Under the pieces are notes generated by a model, which saw only the letters and a list, made by a program, of their open reading frames with translations, had not been told where the DNA came from and searched no databases. The position numbers were made by a program, and so were the translations under genes. A DNA stretch of 53,263 bases from Arcicella aurantiaca (GTDB taxonomy: Bacteria > Bacteroidota > Bacteroidia > Cytophagales > Spirosomataceae), in contig NZ_QGGO01000038.1 of the NCBI RefSeq assembly GCF_003148625.1, positions 1 to 53,263 on the forward strand. The letters are read 5' to 3'. This document shows positions 15,336 to 25,272 of this stretch, in pieces. Every line of letters starts with the position of its first letter. Position 1 is the stretch's first letter.

Positions 15336-16493
15336 ATGAAATACATATACGTTATTAGTGTTCTTTCGTGTTTTTTACTTAATTGTAAGCAAGTGGAAAA
15401 GGAAAAAAGGAAAGATATTTTTGTTATTAGTGATACACTATTAATTCCAGTTGATAATACCGTAAGTGCAGTCGGTAACTATTATAACTTTAACTATAAA
15501 GGGAAAGATGGAGAGGTTTTAGTTGTGCCAAGTTTGAATAATGAACTCCTTTTTTTTAATATGGGTAAGTCTTCGTTAATTAAAAAAATAAGATTGCAAG
15601 AAGAAGGTCCTGATGGTATTGGTACATTTGGAAATGTCAATATTGTCTCTGAGGATAGCATAATTATAAATGGAAGTAATCCTCTTGAAACATACATACT
15701 GGACAAAAGAGGAAGCAAATTGTCAACTTTTTCCATGGCAAAAAATGAAGATCTTAAATCCAGAGGAATAGTTGGTCAGCCAACAACCAGTTTACTTTGG
15801 ATTGACAAAAAAGTTATTGCTTTTGCCCAAACCAATCTTTTAACCAATAAATTGGGTGAAAATTATTATCAGTTAAATGTCAAAGCTTTAACAGCTCTTA
15901 ACACTGAAACTTCAAAATATGAAATGTTACCAATTAAATTTCCTACTAATATGAGTGATGGAAGTGGTTTTTGGGATGTATTCCACTTTACTCCAAGCGT
16001 AGCAATATTAAATAAATCACTTTATTACACTTTTCCTGGCAGTGATAGTTTATACTCTTTCAATTTAATAACTAATCAAAGAAAGCAGGTTTCAGCTTCA
16101 AGTATAAATCTAAAAGAAGGAAATGGCGTTTTTGAAAAAAATTTCACCACTATTACAGAGATGTTTAAAATTTATGCCGAAAATTGTTCTTATGTGAAAA
16201 TTTTGTCCGACAGATATAATAATAGAATTTATAGAATTATAGCCCACCCAACAGATAAATGGAAAAATAGTGGTAATATGAACGATGTACTAATATCCAA
16301 GCCATTTTCAATTCAGGTATTCGATACAGACTTAAATTTCTTGGGAGAGTCTGGTATATTTCCAAAAAATTCATTCGATGCAATAGATTCATTTGTAGCT
16401 GAGAAAGGGCTTTATATTTCTAATAATCACCCTTCAAACCCCAAAGTAGATGAAGAGCATTTATCATACAGTATTTTCACACTCAAAAAATAA
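15336..16493 (+). CDS. DUF4221-like beta-propeller lipoprotein
   Basis: 385 residues. A lipoprotein signal ends near Cys17 (VISVLSCFLLNC), so the protein is expected in the periplasm or outer membrane. The rest is beta-rich with repeating strand units, consistent with the DUF4221/6-bladed propeller lipoproteins of Bacteroidota (GPDGIGTFGNVNIVSEDSII, LNFLGESGIFPKNS). No catalytic motif is seen. Such proteins regularly follow small exported peptides in this phylum. It follows the peptide gene after a terminator and precedes the CxxC lipoprotein gene. Confidence 0.65.
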   Translation: MKYIYVISVLSCFLLNCKQVEKEKRKDIFVISDTLLIPVDNTVSAVGNYYNFNYKGKDGEVLVVPSLNNELLFFNMGKSSLIKKIRLQEEGPDGIGTFGNVNIVSEDSIIINGSNPLETYILDKRGSKLSTFSMAKNEDLKSRGIVGQPTTSLLWIDKKVIAFAQTNLLTNKLGENYYQLNVKALTALNTETSKYEMLPIKFPTNMSDGSGFWDVFHFTPSVAILNKSLYYTFPGSDSLYSFNLITNQRKQVSASSINLKEGNGVFEKNFTTITEMFKIYAENCSYVKILSDRYNNRIYRIIAHPTDKWKNSGNMNDVLISKPFSIQVFDTDLNFLGESGIFPKNSFDAIDSFVAEKGLYISNNHPSNPKVDEEHLSYSIFTLKK

Positions 16494-16944
16494 GATAAAA
16501 TCAATTTTTGTGTTGATGTTTTGTTTAAACATTTTTCAAAGTTGTGATATTTCTCAGGAAAAAATATTGGATATAATTATTCAGAACGAAGCTGATGTTT
16601 CTGAAGATTTTTCAGGATATATACTTATTATTCCAAATGAAGGGTGTCATTATTGTATAGATGAAGCATTTCAATTTGCTAAGAAAAATCTCAATAATAG
16701 ACAAATATATTTTATTATTACTTCTGACTTTGATTTTAAACGTTCAAAAGTTCGGTTTTCTCAAAATGAATTATCTGCTAAAAATCTTATTTTTGATACA
16801 AAACAGGTTTGTAGCAAAATTGGCTTACGCCAGAACTACTTGATTTTATTAACTCTCAAAAATGGTAGTTTAGAATCTCAAAATAATTTAGTGCCTGACG
16901 ATGTAAAGAAAAATCTCTATCAGGTTCAAAAAAGTATCAAATAA
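16450..16944 (+). CDS. Lipoprotein with thioredoxin-like CxxC motif
   Basis: The frame opens at 16450, overlapping the previous gene by 44 bases. A GTG at 16510 is an alternative start, but would leave a very short signal. The N-terminus carries a hydrophobic stretch ending FQSC, a lipobox-like site. The mature part includes IIPNEGCHYCIDEAFQF, a CxxC at the start of a helix as in thioredoxin-like proteins, followed by strand/helix units. A periplasmic thiol-redox role is inferred. The obvious local partner is the two-cysteine peptide encoded just upstream. Confidence 0.55.
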   Translation: MKSIYHTVFSHSKNKIKSIFVLMFCLNIFQSCDISQEKILDIIIQNEADVSEDFSGYILIIPNEGCHYCIDEAFQFAKKNLNNRQIYFIITSDFDFKRSKVRFSQNELSAKNLIFDTKQVCSKIGLRQNYLILLTLKNGSLESQNNLVPDDVKKNLYQVQKSIK

Positions 16945-16976
16945 GATTGATTCCTATTATCTTAAAAAAAATATAA

Positions 16977-18527
16977 ATGAAAATAGTTCAAACTCTTTGG
17001 GTAAATGATAAAAAAGACATAAGAGCAGGCTGGCTAACTACAAAATACCACTTGATGAGTTGGGGATTGAGTATTTTGTCTTTCAAAAAATATTATAGTA
17101 GTATTGAATTAATAACTGATGAGTATGGAAGGGAATTATTAATAGATAAGTTAAACTTACCGTACTCAAGTGTGAGTCAGTCGCAAGAAACATTCACTTC
17201 GATTTATAAACCTCTTTGGGTACTTCGCAAGCTCTATTCTTACTCTCTTCAAAATGAGCCATTTATTCACGTAGATAGTGATGCTTATCTTTTCAGTCCT
17301 TTCAAGTCAGAACTACTAAATTCTCCACTTATTGCTCAAAATAAAGAATATGACCACCTTAATTATCTCACTGGATTCAGTGAAGTTTTAAGGTACTGCA
17401 ATAATATTCCTGATTATTTCAAAAAGGATAATAATGGAAGAGTATCGGCAGTTAATGCTGGTATCATGGGAGGGAACAATTATGAATTCTTTAAAACTCT
17501 GAATACAGAGTGTAGTTTATTTGTTGAAAATAATATAGATAGATTTCATCAATTAAATATAGATTACTTAAATATAATTGTTGAGCAGTTTATATTTTTA
17601 AAATTAGCGGAACATTTAGGACAAAAAGTTACTTACCAATTCATAGATGAAATAGGTGCTAATGGGATATATAATTCATTCGGGTTTCATTTATTACCTA
17701 ATCAGATGGATTATATTCATTTGATGAACTATAAACATAATCATACATCTTGTGAACAGATGGCTCAAAGGCTTTACATTGAAAGCCCAGAATTGTACGA
17801 GAGAATAATAAAAGTTTCCAATGAATTGGAGTCAACAAAAGTCTCATTGTTTATTGAAAATAACTCAAAAACGTTAGAAACATTTTTTTACAGAACAGAC
17901 TTGATAAATCAGTATATAGGTTTAAACCTTAATTTACAAATAACTTCTCTTAACTTTTTAACTGAACAAATAAATGCACTTCCAGAAAATCCAAAGAATA
18001 CTATTTTACGAGATGCTTTTCAGTATGAATTAGAAAAATATCAATTTGTTCAAAGTTTACCATCTGTTAATGATTATGTTCAATATCGAAAAATCCAATC
18101 TTTGAAAATCAATGAGATTCTATCAAAATCTGATGAAGAAATTTTATTGAGTTCTGTAACTTTTGGAGAATACGTTACCCAGATAGAAAGCGAATGGAAA
18201 TGGGCAGAAATCAATGAATTTACAGGACAAGATAGTGGCATTGATTATAGGTTAAATTTAGAGCAAGAGCCATCCTATTTTCAAGTAGTTTTATTTTGTT
18301 ATCCTGTGTCAATGACCGTAAAAGAGCAACTATCAGACACTTTTACGATTATGATTATTGATGTTTTGCAACAAATAGAGAGCAATACATTAACGGTTCA
18401 AGAGATTATGGAAAATATATCAGAGGAAATCTATTCACTCAATAAAACAAATACCTTAGAGGAACTCAAAGTAAATATTTTAACTAAGGTTCGCTATTTA
18501 CTCTATCAAGGCATTTTAGTATTTTAA
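16977..18527 (+). CDS. DUF6734 / glycosyltransferase-like protein with a C-terminal helical domain
   Basis: 516 residues, no signal peptide, so cytoplasmic. The N-terminal 280 residues look like a GT-A nucleotide-sugar fold: start MKIVQTLWVNDKKDIRAGW, a DSD motif in PFIHVDSDAYLF, a later NAGIMGGNNYEF segment, and conserved His/Tyr-rich stretches (YIHLMNYKHNH). I recall this as DUF6734. The C-terminal 230 residues are mostly helical with a winged-helix-like end. It lies 32 bases after the CxxC lipoprotein gene. Modification of the neighbouring peptide is an inference from context. Confidence 0.6.
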   Translation: MKIVQTLWVNDKKDIRAGWLTTKYHLMSWGLSILSFKKYYSSIELITDEYGRELLIDKLNLPYSSVSQSQETFTSIYKPLWVLRKLYSYSLQNEPFIHVDSDAYLFSPFKSELLNSPLIAQNKEYDHLNYLTGFSEVLRYCNNIPDYFKKDNNGRVSAVNAGIMGGNNYEFFKTLNTECSLFVENNIDRFHQLNIDYLNIIVEQFIFLKLAEHLGQKVTYQFIDEIGANGIYNSFGFHLLPNQMDYIHLMNYKHNHTSCEQMAQRLYIESPELYERIIKVSNELESTKVSLFIENNSKTLETFFYRTDLINQYIGLNLNLQITSLNFLTEQINALPENPKNTILRDAFQYELEKYQFVQSLPSVNDYVQYRKIQSLKINEILSKSDEEILLSSVTFGEYVTQIESEWKWAEINEFTGQDSGIDYRLNLEQEPSYFQVVLFCYPVSMTVKEQLSDTFTIMIIDVLQQIESNTLTVQEIMENISEEIYSLNKTNTLEELKVNILTKVRYLLYQGILVF

Positions 18528-18589
18528 GTAGAAAATACCTGTATCTTCGTTTTAATTTTAACACTACAAAAGTCGCCATAATCACCTCG

Positions 18590-19675
18590 ATGCAAAAAAC
18601 AATTTTTATAATATATCTACTATTCATTCTAACCTCCTGTCAAACTAATAATAGCGTTGACCAAAAAGAAGAAGAAGGAAAATCAAAAATTTCTCAAACT
18701 ACTGAAAACGTGGTTACGGTTAAATTAGCAGAAAGTAAAATCAAACCTTTTCCTTTGCAAGTAATGGCTACAGGTAAGGTAACAGCCCTTGCACAAGCAA
18801 ATATTAATTTTAAAACTACGGGTATTATTGAGAAAATTATGGTTCAAAACAGTGCTACTGTAAAGACGGGGCAGGTTTTGGCAGTTTTAGATAATGCCCA
18901 ACAACGCATAACCTTGCAACAAGCCCAAGACCATTTGCAAGATACAAGAGTAGAACTAAACAAATTGTTATTAGAATTTGGTGGCAAAGACCGTGATACT
19001 ACTTCGGTTTCAAACCGTATCATGGAAAATATTAAAGCTAAATGTGGGTTTACTAAAGCTCTCACTAATTTACGAGATGCCCAATTGAAATTAGAAAATA
19101 CCTTTTTAAAAGCTCCTTACGCTGGCGTAATTGCGAACCTCAAAACCAAAGCCTACAATACAACACCCGCTACTGAGCCTTTTTGTACAATATTAAGCCG
19201 TGAAAGTTTGGTTGTAGAAGTTTCAATTTTGGAATCAGAGTTAGGAGTCATTACTTTGGGGCAGGTTGCTAAGGTAAAATCATTGGCATATTCCGAAAGA
19301 AACTACGTGGGTAAAGTCTCAGAAATTAACCCTTTGGTCAATGAGCAAGGTTTGGTCTTGATAAAAGTACGAATCCAAAACCCAGACCAATATCTCTTGG
19401 AGGGTATGAATGCCCAAGTAATCATTGAGAAAAATCTCCAAAATCAAATCGTTATTCCCAAGGAAGCCGTAGTCGAAAGGTCGGGGAAGAAGGTAGTTTT
19501 TGTCTATGAAAATGGACTTGCCAAATGGAATTATGTTACGGTAGCCCACGAAAACAGTCAAGAAGTAGCTATTTCTGAGGGTTTGAAAGTGGGGCAGAAA
19601 GTAATAGTGGAAGGCAATTTGAATTTAGGGCATGATGCGAAGGTGGCATTAGAAAGCAATTCTCCTAAGCCCTAA
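18590..19675 (+). CDS. RND efflux periplasmic adaptor lipoprotein
   Basis: 361 residues. A lipoprotein signal ends at Cys17 (YLLFILTSCQTN). It has the usual adaptor order: biotinyl/lipoyl-like strand (GIIEKIMVQNSATVKTGQVL), helical hairpin, the returning lipoyl half (NTFLKAPYAGVIANLKTK), a beta-barrel domain and a membrane-proximal end (IVIPKEAVVERSGKKVVFVY). It bridges an inner-membrane RND pump to an outer-membrane channel; no TolC-like gene is seen next to it. The permease gene follows by 26 bases, so the two are one operon. A TATCTTCG box about 50 bases upstream may be its promoter. Confidence 0.88.
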   Translation: MQKTIFIIYLLFILTSCQTNNSVDQKEEEGKSKISQTTENVVTVKLAESKIKPFPLQVMATGKVTALAQANINFKTTGIIEKIMVQNSATVKTGQVLAVLDNAQQRITLQQAQDHLQDTRVELNKLLLEFGGKDRDTTSVSNRIMENIKAKCGFTKALTNLRDAQLKLENTFLKAPYAGVIANLKTKAYNTTPATEPFCTILSRESLVVEVSILESELGVITLGQVAKVKSLAYSERNYVGKVSEINPLVNEQGLVLIKVRIQNPDQYLLEGMNAQVIIEKNLQNQIVIPKEAVVERSGKKVVFVYENGLAKWNYVTVAHENSQEVAISEGLKVGQKVIVEGNLNLGHDAKVALESNSPKP

Positions 19676-19701
19676 TGCCTAATCTTTAACCCTTAAATTA
19701 G

Positions 19702-22700
19702 ATGGTTCGTTTCCTCTTACATCGCCCCATAGCCGTACTGATTACTACCTTTGCGTTAATGGCTTTGGGTTTGGTTACATTTAATCAAATTCCAGTTTCG
19801 CTACTCCCAGATATTGCCATTCCTGAGATTACAGTGCAGGTAAGTTACCCCAATGCTTCTGCTCGTGAACTACAAAAAACAATTATAAAACCCCTTAGAA
19901 ATCAATTACAGCAAGTAAATCATCTTTCAGACCTCGAAGCCGAAACCCAAGACGGCTTGGCAATTATCAAGCTTCGCTTTGATTTTGGTACAAATATCAA
20001 TCTTGCCTATATAGAAACTAATGAAAAAATTGATGGCATCATGGGACAATTACCCCGTGAAATAGAACGCCCAAAGGTAATCAAAGCGGGTGCAGGAGAT
20101 ATTCCAGTTTTTAATTTAAACGTTACTCAAAAAGGGCAAATTGATGGTTTGGGTTTACAACTTTCTGAATTTTGTGAGAATGTGCTTCGCCGAAGAATTG
20201 AACAAATGAAAGAAGTTTCTTTAGTGGATATGACAGGACTTTCAAAACCCGAAGTAATCATTATTCCAGACCGTTCAAAACTGCAAAGTCTTGGCATTAC
20301 GGAGCAAATATTAACGCAGACCTTACAAAAAAATAATATTGAATTAGGCAATTTATTAGTGAAGGATGGTCAATATCAATACAATATTCGCTTTGCTTCA
20401 ACCCTAAAAACACAGGCTGATATTGAAAATATTTATTTAAAAATTGGGGATATTCAGAAAGGTGGAGAACGAGTTTTGCAACTGAAAGACCTTGCAAAAA
20501 TTAGTATTCAAGAACAAAAACTAAGGGGGCTTTATACTTTCAATGGCAAAAGGGCTGTATGTCTGTCTATTATTAAACAGTCTGATACACAGCTACTCAA
20601 ACTCAGAAAAGAATTAAATGCTCAGATAGAACATTTTAAAGAGGACTATCCAACTTTAGAATTTAGCATTAGTCAAGACCAAACAGAGTTATTAGATTTA
20701 TCCATCAGTAACCTCATTGGTAATATCTTGTTTGGCGGTTTGTGTACATTCGTGATGATATTTTTTTTTATGAATGACCTCAAAACTCCCATTCTCATTG
20801 GTATTGTTATTCCAGTTTCGTTGGTTGTTACTTTTCTTTGTTTTTATTTATTCCATATTTCAATCAACATCGTGTCATTGGCAGGTTTGGTTTTGGGAAT
20901 TGGAGAAATCATTGACTCTGCCATCATTGTTATAGAAAATATTGAGCAATACCGTGAAGAAGGACATCCACTTGACGAAGCCTGTATTGACGGAACGCAA
21001 GAGGTTATTATGCCTTTGTTTACCTCCATTCTGACAAACTCAGCCGTATTTTTACCCCTCATTTTTATCAGTGGTATTGCAGGGGCATTATTTTTTGACC
21101 AAGCTATTGCCGTTTCACTATCTCTGGGAATTTCATTGTTATGTTCCTACACATTGATACCTGTATTGTATCGGCTATTTTACCTAAAAGAAGAGCGTTT
21201 GAAAGGATTTGTTCCGAAGAAAATCACATGGTTAATGCGACAATCTGAACGTATATATGATGGTCTGTTAAATTTAGTATTCAGACAAAAACTATTGATG
21301 TTAGGATTTTTTATCTTGCTAATAGTCATTATTATTCCAGTTTTCAAAAGCCTGGACAAAAGAGGAATGCCAATCATCAGTAGGACAGAATTAGAAGCAA
21401 AAATTGATTGGAATGAAGCCATTACCATTGAGGAAAACAACCGCAGAGTTAATCAAATTATTGATCAAATTGCCCCTAATACAGATAAAAACCTGACTAT
21501 TAGTGCCTTTGTTGGGCAGCAACAATTTTTATTAAATAGAGAATTACAACAAAATTTCAATGAATCGCTATTGAGTATTAAGGTAAAAAGTAACAAAGAA
21601 TTTGAGCAGACAAAGAAAGAAGTTGAAGATTTAATCAAGGTAAAATACCCTAATGCCATTGCTTCTTTTGGGGCAGCTAAAAACGTATTTGAAGCTTTAT
21701 TCAATACCTCAGAAGCACCACTACAAGCACGTATTGTGAGCAATAACAAAGCAGAAGTGCCTGATATTCAAATGATAACACAAGTCTATCATCAATTGAA
21801 TCAACAGGGCTTTATAACTTCACTCCCCTCTCAGCAAAGTAGGGTTTATATTCAAGTCCTAACCGAAAAAATATTGTATTATGATGTTGATTATGAGCGA
21901 ATTGTCGAGGTTTTGAAAACCATTTTTAATGAAAATAATTTGGGAAGTTTAAAAGCTGAACAGAAATATATTCCAATCTTATTAGGCAGTAATTCCCAAC
22001 ACATTGATGCCTTGATACAAAACGCAACTGTCCTCAGTAATAAAGGGCAAATTTTACCGATAAAAGAACTGATAAGTATTTCAAATCAGAAAGATTACAA
22101 ATCTTTCTTTTCTGGGAAAAATGGAGATTTTATTCCTTTTGATTTTAATTTGGCTAATCAAGAAATACCAAAAGCTCAAAGTGAAATTCAAAATACAATC
22201 TTGAAAAATGCCAATTTGAGCGTGAGTTTTACAGGAGGGTACTTTCGTAATTTGGGTTTCGTGAAGGAATTGGGAATAATTATTTTGGTGGCAATAGCAT
22301 TACTTTATTTCATCCTCACTGCTCAATTTGAGTCCTTAGTACAACCTTTAATCGTTATGCTAACGATTGCCTTTGGACTTACGGGTGCAATGGTTCTATT
22401 GTTTTTTGCAGGAAATAGCATCAATATTATGTCCGCAATTGGTATGATAGTTTTGATTGGAATTTTAGATAATGATTCTATTCTAAAAATTGATACTATG
22501 AATCGTTCAAAAGATACCATGTCTTTAATTGATGCCATTAAACTATCAGGAAAACGTAGGCTAAAATCTCAATTAATGACTTTCTTGACTACTATTTTAG
22601 GACTTTTCCCGATACTATTTTCTTCTGGACTTGGTGCAGAGCTTCAAAAGCCCTTAGCTCTTTCTGTGATAGGTGGAATGTGCTTAGGTTTATTCATTTC

Positions 22701-22767
22701 ATTGTCATTTATCCCTTTGATTTATTGGTTTATGTATAGCAGAAGAGTAGCAGTTGATTCAAGATAA
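19702..22767 (+). CDS. RND-type efflux permease (AcrB/MdtB class)
   Basis: 1,021 residues. It starts MVRFLLHRPIAVLITTFALM; the porter signature PDIAIPEITVQVSYPNASAR lies near residue 37, and a transmembrane block near 340-480 has VLGIGEIIDSAIIVIENIEQ. The second half repeats the plan with LTAQFESLVQPLIVMLTIAFG and GILDNDSILKIDTMNRS; that Asn-Asp-Asp pattern suits proton relay. It belongs with the adaptor just upstream. The opposite-strand permease at 11350 may be a second subunit, as in two-permease pumps. I infer export of the locus product, but drug or bile efflux is equally possible. Confidence 0.88.
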   Translation: MVRFLLHRPIAVLITTFALMALGLVTFNQIPVSLLPDIAIPEITVQVSYPNASARELQKTIIKPLRNQLQQVNHLSDLEAETQDGLAIIKLRFDFGTNINLAYIETNEKIDGIMGQLPREIERPKVIKAGAGDIPVFNLNVTQKGQIDGLGLQLSEFCENVLRRRIEQMKEVSLVDMTGLSKPEVIIIPDRSKLQSLGITEQILTQTLQKNNIELGNLLVKDGQYQYNIRFASTLKTQADIENIYLKIGDIQKGGERVLQLKDLAKISIQEQKLRGLYTFNGKRAVCLSIIKQSDTQLLKLRKELNAQIEHFKEDYPTLEFSISQDQTELLDLSISNLIGNILFGGLCTFVMIFFFMNDLKTPILIGIVIPVSLVVTFLCFYLFHISINIVSLAGLVLGIGEIIDSAIIVIENIEQYREEGHPLDEACIDGTQEVIMPLFTSILTNSAVFLPLIFISGIAGALFFDQAIAVSLSLGISLLCSYTLIPVLYRLFYLKEERLKGFVPKKITWLMRQSERIYDGLLNLVFRQKLLMLGFFILLIVIIIPVFKSLDKRGMPIISRTELEAKIDWNEAITIEENNRRVNQIIDQIAPNTDKNLTISAFVGQQQFLLNRELQQNFNESLLSIKVKSNKEFEQTKKEVEDLIKVKYPNAIASFGAAKNVFEALFNTSEAPLQARIVSNNKAEVPDIQMITQVYHQLNQQGFITSLPSQQSRVYIQVLTEKILYYDVDYERIVEVLKTIFNENNLGSLKAEQKYIPILLGSNSQHIDALIQNATVLSNKGQILPIKELISISNQKDYKSFFSGKNGDFIPFDFNLANQEIPKAQSEIQNTILKNANLSVSFTGGYFRNLGFVKELGIIILVAIALLYFILTAQFESLVQPLIVMLTIAFGLTGAMVLLFFAGNSINIMSAIGMIVLIGILDNDSILKIDTMNRSKDTMSLIDAIKLSGKRRLKSQLMTFLTTILGLFPILFSSGLGAELQKPLALSVIGGMCLGLFISLSFIPLIYWFMYSRRVAVDSR

Positions 22768-22877
22768 TAAATTTAGAGGATATTTACTTTTCAGAAATGA
22801 CTTAAACGTTTGCTTAAATTCCTCTTTTCAAGGCTGAATAAATTAAACAAATAGTTTATGTATATTCCAGTGAAATA

Positions 22878-24298
22878 GGTTCTTCGTCAATTTTGGTGAA
22901 ATCTACCATTTGCTGGTTATCACCACTCTTTTTCTAAGTAGCTGAAAAATCGCCCGACCGTACATTTGCCGTTTGATAGTTTTGAGCCTATTGACCTGAC
23001 CCTCTACGGGGCCGTTGCTCCATTTAGACTCAAACCCATGAAAAACAGCCTTATAATCACTGAGAATTCCTTTGGCAAAACCTTTTATATGCTCTTCTTC
23101 ATCATTTAGGATATTTTTGCACCAAGTCATTAACTTTTCTCCTGTTTTATCCTTCATAAATCTTCTGAAATTCAGAACAGCATTCCTGACTTTTCTGATG
23201 ACAGGATTAGCGTCAATTAACCGAGTTAAATATGCTTTGGGAACTTCATCCGTCCAATCCTTGCGAAAAGACCCCAACCAAATACTTAATTGTTTTGAGG
23301 AATAATATTTCACTTTTACTATTTCAAGCATAGTTTCAACAATAGTTTTAGGGTAGCCTTTCATCAGCTCATAAACAGCCCTAATTTTATATTTAAAGCC
23401 TTTTTCTTGAATTTCTTTATAAAGATTTTTGACTGACTGTTCTCCTTCATTCCAGCGTTTTATGAGATAATCTTCGTAATCAAGAATATTACTTTTCTTG
23501 TGGTTTACTTTGGGAAGGAATGTTGTTCTTTCCCAATAGCTATTCAAGGTATTTCTTGGCATCCCAAAATTTTTTCTTCAGATTTTAATTCAACTGCAAT
23601 CTGCTTAATACTTTGTCGTTGGGTATTCAAAAAATAATTTCTACCGAAGGATGCTCTAAAGGCCACTTTGTTAGCGTTTTAGCTTCCCTATCAGGTAGCA
23701 AATCAATTACTTTATTCTTCTCTAAATCAACAATGATTGTCCCATAATCAAAACGTTTCTTAAAAGCCCAATCATCCACTCCTATGATTTTGGGCAGAAT
23801 TATTGGCTGAAATGGACACTTAATGATGAGCCTTAAAATCGTAGAAGCACTTACTTTTACAAAAGATAAAATTCCGATGCGTTGTGTGGGATTACCTCCT
23901 AATTCAAGCCCCATAGATGATAGTAATTCATTGAAGCGATCAAATCTTCTTGAATAACTCTGAAGATGTTATTGGAATCGCTCACTAAAAATCTTGCGAA
24001 CACAATTTGTATTTTCACAAAAGAACTTCCGAACTTGTAAATGTACTGTGGTAATTTTTCCAGAAATCGGTAAATCACCAATAATTCTTAAATACCTACT
24101 GTGGATTTTAGAACTGCTCTCCCGACAAATAGGACATTGGCTTGATACTTGACTACTGACAACATTCAAATTTATGGTAGTGTCGGTATGCTGAAAATTG
24201 GAAAGGGTTAAATCCAGTGCAATGGGGAGAAATAGAGATTGTTCCACCCTCCAAAACTAAGCTAAAATAGAGGCTTTCACCAAAATTGACGAAGAACC
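22878..24298. mobile_element. Decayed ISL3-family insertion sequence
   Basis: Perfect 24-bp inverted repeats at 22878-22901 and 24275-24298 (GGTTCTTCGTCAATTTTGGT then GAAA, and its complement) bound a 1,421-bp element. The transposase inside is broken. No 8-bp target duplication is seen at its edges (GTGAAATA left, TAAGAGAT right), so the flanks have been rearranged since insertion. Confidence 0.85.
22903..24247 (-). pseudogene. ISL3-family transposase, broken by frameshifts and an internal deletion
   Basis: Pieces appear in order on the minus strand. The head (from 24247) has the CPICRESSS zinc knuckle and the FFCENTNC second knuckle. The middle (from 23914) has VDDWAFKKRFDYGTIIVDLE. The C-terminal third (from 23562) has FKYKIRAVYELMKGYP and the GPVEGQVNRLKTIKRQMYGR signature. 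The catalytic stretch expected after HPSVEIIF (SRDR...DRFHLL) is missing and frames change at least twice. It cannot make an active transposase. Confidence 0.88.
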
Positions 24299-24743
24299 TA
24301 AGAGATTTACAATAAGATTGTTAAAGAAATGCGGACAAATTTTAACTACGTATGTCGGAGGAATCTGGTTCTTCGTCAATTTAGCTAAAATCCTGTTTTG
24401 GAGTAAAAGAGAGAGCTAAATTAGAAATTGAATACTCTAAAACTTATTTCATTAGACTATATTTTAAATCATAATGATTTTCTTGAAGTTGAGTTTAAAC
24501 AACTTTTTGTCAAATTTGAATGAGAGCCAATTTTGTCAGAATCATCTATTTCGGATAAAATGCTTTCTCTGAGACTTTTTTTAAATGTAATACTACCCCT
24601 TTTTACAGCTCTGTTGATATTTTTTTATGCTGTAAACCAACGACTTAACCCATATTTGCATATTTTCCCAAAAAGAAAAGTAATCCGAAAATTATATAAA
24701 ACAAAGCCTTTAAAATATAATAACTTGAACATAAGGTTATTAG
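24299..24743. other. Gene-free stretch with a solitary ISL3-type end
   Basis: No gene is supported. GGTTCTTCGTCAATTTAGCT plus AAAATCC (24367-24393) shares its first 16 bases with the inverted repeat of the neighbouring ISL3 element. The following GTTTTGGAG also recurs, inverted, inside the element's right end (24248-24260). This is a leftover end of a related element. Confidence 0.6.
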
Positions 24744-24751
24744 TATCTTTG
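24744..24751 (+). promoter_or_regulatory. -7 box TATCTTTG of the copper locus
   Basis: This matches TAnnTTTG exactly and lies 8 bases before the ATG at 24760. TTG at 24725 is a weak -33 candidate. The spacing implies a leader of only a few bases. Confidence 0.55.
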
Positions 24752-24759
24752 CAGTAAGA

Positions 24760-25191
24760 ATGAAAACACGTTTGACTCGCATATTTTGTTTGCTTATGGC
24801 AATGCAGGTACTTTTTATGAGTACAGGCTTCTCCATGATTGAGCATTATTGCAAGATAAAAGGCAAGCAAACGTTCATTTTTACAACTCCCCCCAAATGT
24901 TGTGCAAATAAAATCAAGCACGAAACTCAGTCAAAGTCATCAGTAATTAAGAAGAAAAAATGTTGTGAAGAACACACGACTTTTCTGAAAATTACGCCTA
25001 ATGCTTCTCATGGTTATGAGGTAATACCAGATTTTGTGCATCACAACTGGATTGATATTACGCCAAAAATATCAATTGTTTCTGCTTGGGCATCTGAGGT
25101 CGTATCTTTTCAAGTTCCCCATTTTTACAGTCCAGCACCGCCACTTTCAGGGCGGAATCTTCTCGTATTTATTCAATCGTTTCTTATCTGA
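24760..25191 (+). CDS. HYC_CC_PP-family protein
   Basis: 143 residues. An N-terminal hydrophobic export signal (IFCLLMAMQVLFMSTGFSM) is followed by the family's three markers in order: EHYC, then two CC pairs (PPKCCANKI, KKKCCEEH), then a Pro-rich tail (YSPAPPLSGR). Family members in Bacteroidota sit beside heavy-metal transport genes. The paired cysteines and the many His residues suggest periplasmic metal binding. It is the first gene of the copper-type locus, with its own -7 box. Confidence 0.75.
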   Translation: MKTRLTRIFCLLMAMQVLFMSTGFSMIEHYCKIKGKQTFIFTTPPKCCANKIKHETQSKSSVIKKKKCCEEHTTFLKITPNASHGYEVIPDFVHHNWIDITPKISIVSAWASEVVSFQVPHFYSPAPPLSGRNLLVFIQSFLI

Positions 25192-25272
25192 TACAGTCGG
25201 TTAGAATTGCATCCTATTTTCTTGATTTTACCAAGAAAACGAACTCAATTTTTAAGCTAAACTGTATCATTT

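Noticed and set aside
22878-24298. Active ISL3 transposon with target duplication
   Set aside because: Transposase is frameshifted and lacks its catalytic middle; flanking 8-mers differ.
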